Below are positions 6,334 to 9,056 of a stretch of DNA of 9,056 nt, one piece after another. A program made the translations under genes and the position numbers. The stretch covers positions 1 through 9,056 of the forward strand of contig CALFYB010000019.1 of NCBI GenBank assembly GCA_937952995.1, given 5' to 3'. This DNA is from an uncultured Caulobacteraceae bacterium (GTDB taxonomy: Bacteria; Pseudomonadota; Alphaproteobacteria; Caulobacterales; Caulobacteraceae). Position 1 is the stretch's first letter. Every line of letters starts with the position of its first letter. Below the pieces are notes generated by a model. It was not told the DNA's origin and did not search any database. It worked only from the letters and a program-made list of their open reading frames with translations.

Positions 6334-6870
6334 ATGGCGATGCACATTGACCCACAACGATGGCGACCCAGCCGGTTTTACAGTGCCACGGGCGGTGCTG
6401 CCGCCGTCGAGTTCGCGCTGGTGATCTTGCCGCTCGTCATGCTGATCTTTGCCATATTGGAGTTAGCGCTGGTCTTTTGGCTATCGGCTCTGATGGATGA
6501 TGCCGTCAGTAGCGCCGCACGCAAGATCAAAACCGGGCAGGTCACGGCCTCAACCGCTGAAGCAGCGGCGGCCTTCAAGAGCGCCATATGCGACGAGGTC
6601 AAGCTATTGGCCGCAGACTGTACGACCAATCTGGCCGTCGATGTTCGCACCTTCGCGTCCCTGCACGAGATCGACACGTCGCCGCCGGTGATCAACGGGG
6701 TCGTTGACCCTGCCGCTATGACCTTTCAGCCTGGGGGCGCAAGCGATGTCGTGCTCGTGCGGGCCTATTATCGATGGCCGATCTTCACGCCGGGTTTGAA
6801 CATGGCGATGGGCTCGACAAGCCTGATCACCGCGACCACGACCTTTCGCAATGAACCGTTCGAGCCTTGA
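6334..6870 (+). CDS. tadE: TadE-type minor pseudopilin
   Basis: 178 aa. After a 21-residue positively charged leader comes G21 followed by AAAVEFALV, with Glu at +5 (E26) of the prepilin cleavage motif. A hydrophobic helix to about residue 52 follows, then a periplasmic domain with two cysteines (C86, C96). VVLVRAYYRWPIFTPG near the end is typical of TadE family proteins. Role from family knowledge: a minor pilin processed by the CpaA peptidase and needed for Flp pilus biogenesis. ATG 6334 has AAAGG 5 bases upstream; ATG 6340 is an alternative. Its TGA overlaps the possible TTG start of the next gene. Confidence 0.88.
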   Translation: MAMHIDPQRWRPSRFYSATGGAAAVEFALVILPLVMLIFAILELALVFWLSALMDDAVSSAARKIKTGQVTASTAEAAAAFKSAICDEVKLLAADCTTNLAVDVRTFASLHEIDTSPPVINGVVDPAAMTFQPGGASDVVLVRAYYRWPIFTPGLNMAMGSTSLITATTTFRNEPFEP

Positions 6871-6875
6871 CGCCG

Positions 6876-7427
6876 ATGGTGCTGGACGTTTGGACTGACC
6901 TCAAGCGGCTAAAGGGCGATCAGCGCGGCGTCTCCGCTGTTGAATTCGCCCTGCTGATGCCGCTGCTGATCATGATCTATTTCGGGCTAGCAGAAACGAC
7001 CCAACTGCTCCTCGCCGAACGCCGCACCAGCCAAGTGGCCTTTAGCGTCGGCGATTTGGTGAGCCGAACGGATCAGCTTGATGATGCGCAGATGGCAGAC
7101 ATCTTCACGGTTGCCCGCGTCATTATGGAGCCCTTTCCGGTGTCCACCGTCATGGGTATCCGGGTGACCAGCATTGCGGTGGCACCCAATGGCCGGGCAA
7201 CCGTTGCTTGGAGCGACGCGAGCGGTACGTTGGGGCCCAATGTTGCGGGCGCTCCAATCGTGATTGCGGGTAACCGGGTTGCCCCCGGCGAGACCGTCGT
7301 GCTGTCGGAGGTCACCTATCAGTATAGGGGCGCATCGAGCATGATCCTCGCTGACGGGATGACCCTAAACTCGCAGTTCTATCTCAAGCCTCGAAAGACG
7401 GATGCGGTCTTAAGGGTGAGGCCCTAG
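6876..7427 (+). CDS. TadE/TadF-like minor pseudopilin
   Basis: 183 aa from ATG 6876. Leader, G18, then VSAVEFALLMPLL with Glu at +5 (E23) and one membrane helix (~20-46), followed by a ~135-residue periplasmic domain without cysteines. It is too short for the classical TadG (over 400 aa, with a von Willebrand domain), so it belongs with TadE/TadF-type pseudopilins. A TTG at 6867 would give 186 aa and a TTGA overlap with the upstream stop. I prefer the ATG, but neither has a good ribosome site, so coupling to the upstream gene is likely. Its TAG stop shares CTAG with the convergent flagellar-type gene. Confidence 0.85.
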   Translation: MVLDVWTDLKRLKGDQRGVSAVEFALLMPLLIMIYFGLAETTQLLLAERRTSQVAFSVGDLVSRTDQLDDAQMADIFTVARVIMEPFPVSTVMGIRVTSIAVAPNGRATVAWSDASGTLGPNVAGAPIVIAGNRVAPGETVVLSEVTYQYRGASSMILADGMTLNSQFYLKPRKTDAVLRVRP

Positions 7428-7434
7428 GCCTTAA
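7410..7434. terminator. Inverted repeat spanning the convergent stop codons
   Basis: AGGCC (7419-7423) and GGCCT (7427-7431) form a short GC hairpin around CTA, and TTAAGG/CCTTAA (7410-7415, 7429-7434) give an alternative outer pairing. Both flanking genes end inside it. No T-run follows on either strand, so terminator function is uncertain. Confidence 0.3.
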
Positions 7435-7846
7435 TGTCGAGGACCATCTGAGCCATGGCGTCTGCGGTCTTGTAGACACTCATGTTGGACCGGAAGGACT
7501 GCTCGGCCGTGATCATCTGAACGGTCTCAGTGACGGGGTCGACATTTGGAGAAGCGACCATCCCTTGCGCGTCGGCAAAGGAGGCGTCGGGCTTATAGCT
7601 GGCAAAATAGTCTGGTTCGGCCTTGATCTCAGCCGAAACCCCCGAGGCCTTGCTGGCCGTCGGTGACAGGCTGATTTGATCAACACGCCGCGGCGCATAG
7701 ACCGACGGTGCCTTTGGGTCTGCCACCGATCCGTCTGTCGGCGGCAAGGCCCCGTCAGATTGTGCGTTGGCGAGGTTGGACGCAGCCGCATCTAACCGCA
7801 GGGTCGCGGCAGCCATTCCCGATTGTGCGATCGATTGAGCTTGCAT
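7424..7846 (-). CDS. FlgC-like flagellar basal-body rod protein
   Basis: 140 aa, close to the usual length of FlgC. The N-terminus (IAQSGMAAATLRLDAAASNLANAQS) matches the rod-protein helix with the ASNLANA motif, and the C-terminal half (YKPDASFADAQGMVASPNVD, then ETVQMITAEQSFRSN) matches the FlgC C-terminal region and the rod/hook C-terminal helix. The middle part differs from typical FlgC, so it may be a diverged paralogue and I give no symbol. It stands alone next to pilus genes, with no other flagellar gene in view. The ATG at 7846 is forced by a TGA six codons upstream; the nearest GGAG is 18 bases away, which is poor. It is convergent with the pseudopilin gene and divergent from the TonB receptor gene. 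Confidence 0.82.
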   Translation of the reverse strand: MQAQSIAQSGMAAATLRLDAAASNLANAQSDGALPPTDGSVADPKAPSVYAPRRVDQISLSPTASKASGVSAEIKAEPDYFASYKPDASFADAQGMVASPNVDPVTETVQMITAEQSFRSNMSVYKTADAMAQMVLDIKA

Positions 7847-8204
7847 GAGTGCGATCTTGGCTCACTCCGCGACAGGAGTCTCGAAATATTTATCTCAACG
7901 GCCTGCAGGTGTGCACCGGATGTCCGGCGGGGTGATGCGCGTGCAGCATCTGTTTGGCATCTCGTAGACCCCTAGGCACAGCCCCCAATTGTAAATTTTC
8001 GGATCAAATTCCAATGACGACTGCGACAAAATGTCTTTATATGTTTTGATTCAATTTTCTAACCGCCGTTCACATAAGATTTCGGGGTGTGGCAACCTGC
8101 CGCAATATGACATTTCAGTTGTGCACAGTGAGGAGGTCGATCGACACTCAAAATAGCGGATTTTCGAGCACTCAGAAATCGAAGACCGCGCCAGGAGGGA
8201 AAAG
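7847..8204. promoter_or_regulatory. Divergent 358-bp intergenic region (flgC-like / TonB receptor)
   Basis: No gene is visible here. It contains a small palindrome, CCGGA-TG-TCCGG (7916-7927), and an AT-rich stretch (~7987-8065). On the plus strand ATGACG (8014-8019) and TTATAT (8037-8042) at 17-base spacing are a weak promoter candidate for the receptor gene. The sequence near 7864-7879 can form a 5-bp hairpin (ACTCC/GGAGT) that would include the only GGAG upstream of the flgC-like gene. Confidence 0.4.
8191..8198 (+). promoter_or_regulatory. Ribosome binding site of the TonB receptor fragment
   Basis: An AGGAGGG purine run lies about 6 bases before ATG 8205, a strong Shine-Dalgarno sequence that fixes the start. 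Confidence 0.75.
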
Positions 8205-8495
8205 ATGAATAAGCGCATACTTATGTGCAGTGGAGCTATGCTCGTCACTGCCCTTTCAATCGCAGCGACAGCGACGACTGCCGCCGCCCAAGGCACCCCC
8301 AAACCCGCCGGAGACAAGATCGAAGAGATCGTCGTCACAGGGTCATTTATTAGAGGCACAGCAACGGACGCGGCCTTGCCCGTGGCCGTCCTCAGTGCTG
8401 AACAGCTACAACGTCAAGGCTCACCCACGGTCCTAGAACTGATCAAGGCCCTGCCGATCACCGTGACCGCGCCGCGCCCCATCGCCTTTCCATGA
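8205..8495 (+). pseudogene. TonB-dependent receptor, N-terminal fragment only
   Basis: A 96-codon ORF. A signal peptide (1-28, cut after AAA) is followed by a TonB-box-like segment (EEIVVTGSFIRG, 40-51) and the first part of the plug domain (LPVAVLSAEQLQRQGSPTVLELIKALP). The match ends at about codon 84, near position 8455; the last 12 codons are unlike the family and run into a stop. Complete receptors have 700-1000 aa including a 22-strand barrel, so this fragment cannot act as a transporter. Known role of the intact family: TonB-driven uptake of siderophores, sugars or other large substrates across the outer membrane. The 5' end and regulatory region look intact, so the break is downstream. 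See the junction finding for the likely chimeric origin. Confidence 0.8.
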
Positions 8496-9056
8496 TTGCC
8501 CTGCCTTTTCCCGCTTTCCTGGCTTCTCCCGCCCGCGGAGAAGTCGGGGATCCTGCTGTCCGGACCATGATGGCGCCTTCTCCTGATCTCCCCTTGGTAC
8601 TGGCGGCACGCAGTGGTGACATGGCCGCCTTTGGAGAATTGGTGGCCGTTTATAAGTCGCGCGTTTTCAGTATCGCCGGAAAATATGCGCGTAATCACCA
8701 CGAACTGGAAGATCTGGCGCAGGACATTTTTATCAAAGCGTGGAAGGGGCTCGCCAGCTTCCGGGGAGAAGCTCCTTTTGAACACTGGCTGATGCGGCTG
8801 GCGGTGCGCGCCTGTTATGATTTCCTGCGCAAGAACCGGACCCGCCGGGAAAAGGAAGTTTCCCGTGATGCCCTGCTCGAGGTTGAGGCGCTGGATCAGC
8901 TCCATGATCTCGTGGCCGCGCTGGCTGTCGAGGTTGCCGGTCGGCTCGTCGGCCAGCAGCACCTTTGGACGGTTGATCAGCGAGCGGGCGATCGCCACCC
9001 GCTGCTGCTGCCCGCCCGACAGCCGCGTCGGGGACTGCTGGGCGTGCTCGGCGATG
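8492..9056 (+). CDS. ECF sigma factor, region 2 only, running into unrelated antisense DNA
   Basis: Hand translation from ATG 8492 (or ATG 8567, in frame) gives a frame open to the window end. From about 8594 it is a clear ECF sigma-70 region 2: AARSGDMAAFGELV, then ELEDLAQDIFIKAWKGLASF (core-RNAP-binding and -10-recognition helices), then HWLMRLAVRACYDFLRKNRT. The region-4 helix-turn-helix that reads the -35 element is missing. After about 8868 the frame is simply the antisense of an ABC ATPase gene and is not sigma protein. ATG 8492 overlaps the upstream TGA as ATGA, which may be the original coupling in the source genome. A, T and codon choice in 8630-8860 differ from the flanks (for example GTTTATAAG, GGAAAATATGCG). 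The true gene part is about 8492/8567-8868. Confidence 0.75.
   Translation, partial: MIALPFPAFLASPARGEVGDPAVRTMMAPSPDLPLVLAARSGDMAAFGELVAVYKSRVFSIAGKYARNHHELEDLAQDIFIKAWKGLASFRGEAPFEHWLMRLAVRACYDFLRKNRTRREKEVSRDALLEVEALDQLHDLVAALAVEVAGRLVGQQHLWTVDQRAGDRHPLLLPARQPRRGLLGVLGD
8869..9056 (-). CDS. ABC transporter ATPase (LolD/MacB-like class), internal fragment
   Basis: Read on the minus strand from the window edge, the frame gives the ABC signature LSGGQQQRVAIARSL, then Walker B and D-loop KVLLADEPTGNLDS, then HEIMELIQRLNLEQGIT. This is the second half of a nucleotide-binding domain of the LolD/MacB/FtsE-like class, which drives lipoprotein or peptide/drug export with a partner permease. The Walker A half lies outside the window. 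Family members continue with a short strand and the H-loop His after EQGIT; here the match stops and the frame continues, to a stop at 8414, as the antisense of the sigma factor. The ATPase therefore lacks its H-loop and C-terminus. Confidence 0.85.

Noticed and set aside
8051..8359. Minus-strand frame across the TonB receptor start
   Set aside because: It is antisense to a receptor start with a strong ribosome site, and has no motif of its own.

Overview
The window looks like DNA from an alphaproteobacterium, most likely of the Caulobacterales type. Three things point that way: the gene order pilA-cpaA-cpaB-cpaC-cpaD-cpaE, the CpaE and CpaD sequence style, and a TonB-dependent receptor signal region typical of that group. 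Coding DNA is GC-rich with strong C/G third positions. The genus cannot be read from the sequence.

Left part (1-5166, minus strand): a Flp/tight-adherence (Tad) type IVc pilus operon, in order of transcription pilA (major pilin), cpaA (prepilin peptidase), cpaB (periplasmic SAF protein), cpaC (outer-membrane secretin), cpaD (lipoprotein) and cpaE (TadZ-like polar localisation ATPase, running off the left edge). cpaB/cpaC overlap and cpaC/cpaD/cpaE are spaced by only a few bases, so these four genes look translationally linked. A 12-bp perfect stem-loop lies between pilA and cpaA, which fits much higher pilin output than machinery output.

Centre (5167-5878): a 712-bp divergent intergenic region whose middle (about 5390-5850) is strikingly AT-rich, about 25% GC by hand count, with no convincing gene. 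It holds the promoters of both flanking operons.

Right part (5879-7427, plus strand): a second pilus operon with a small secreted protein carrying only the secretin/pilus N-terminal domain (a paralogue of the CpaC N-terminus), followed by two TadE-type minor pseudopilins. A convergent orphan FlgC-like flagellar rod gene (7424-7846, minus) follows. Its stop codon and that of the last pseudopilin share the same CTAG.

Far right (7847-9056): a 358-bp regulatory region leads into the first ~84 codons of a TonB-dependent receptor. From about 8450 the sequence stops making sense as one locus. The receptor breaks off and is followed by an ECF sigma factor lacking region 4, which in turn runs into the antisense of an ABC-transporter ATPase (minus strand, to the right edge). 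Three unrelated truncated genes within ~600 bp at the window end look like a chimeric assembly end, or less likely a real rearrangement. I found no defence system, CRISPR array, tRNA or insertion sequence. The main biology is the Flp pilus locus.
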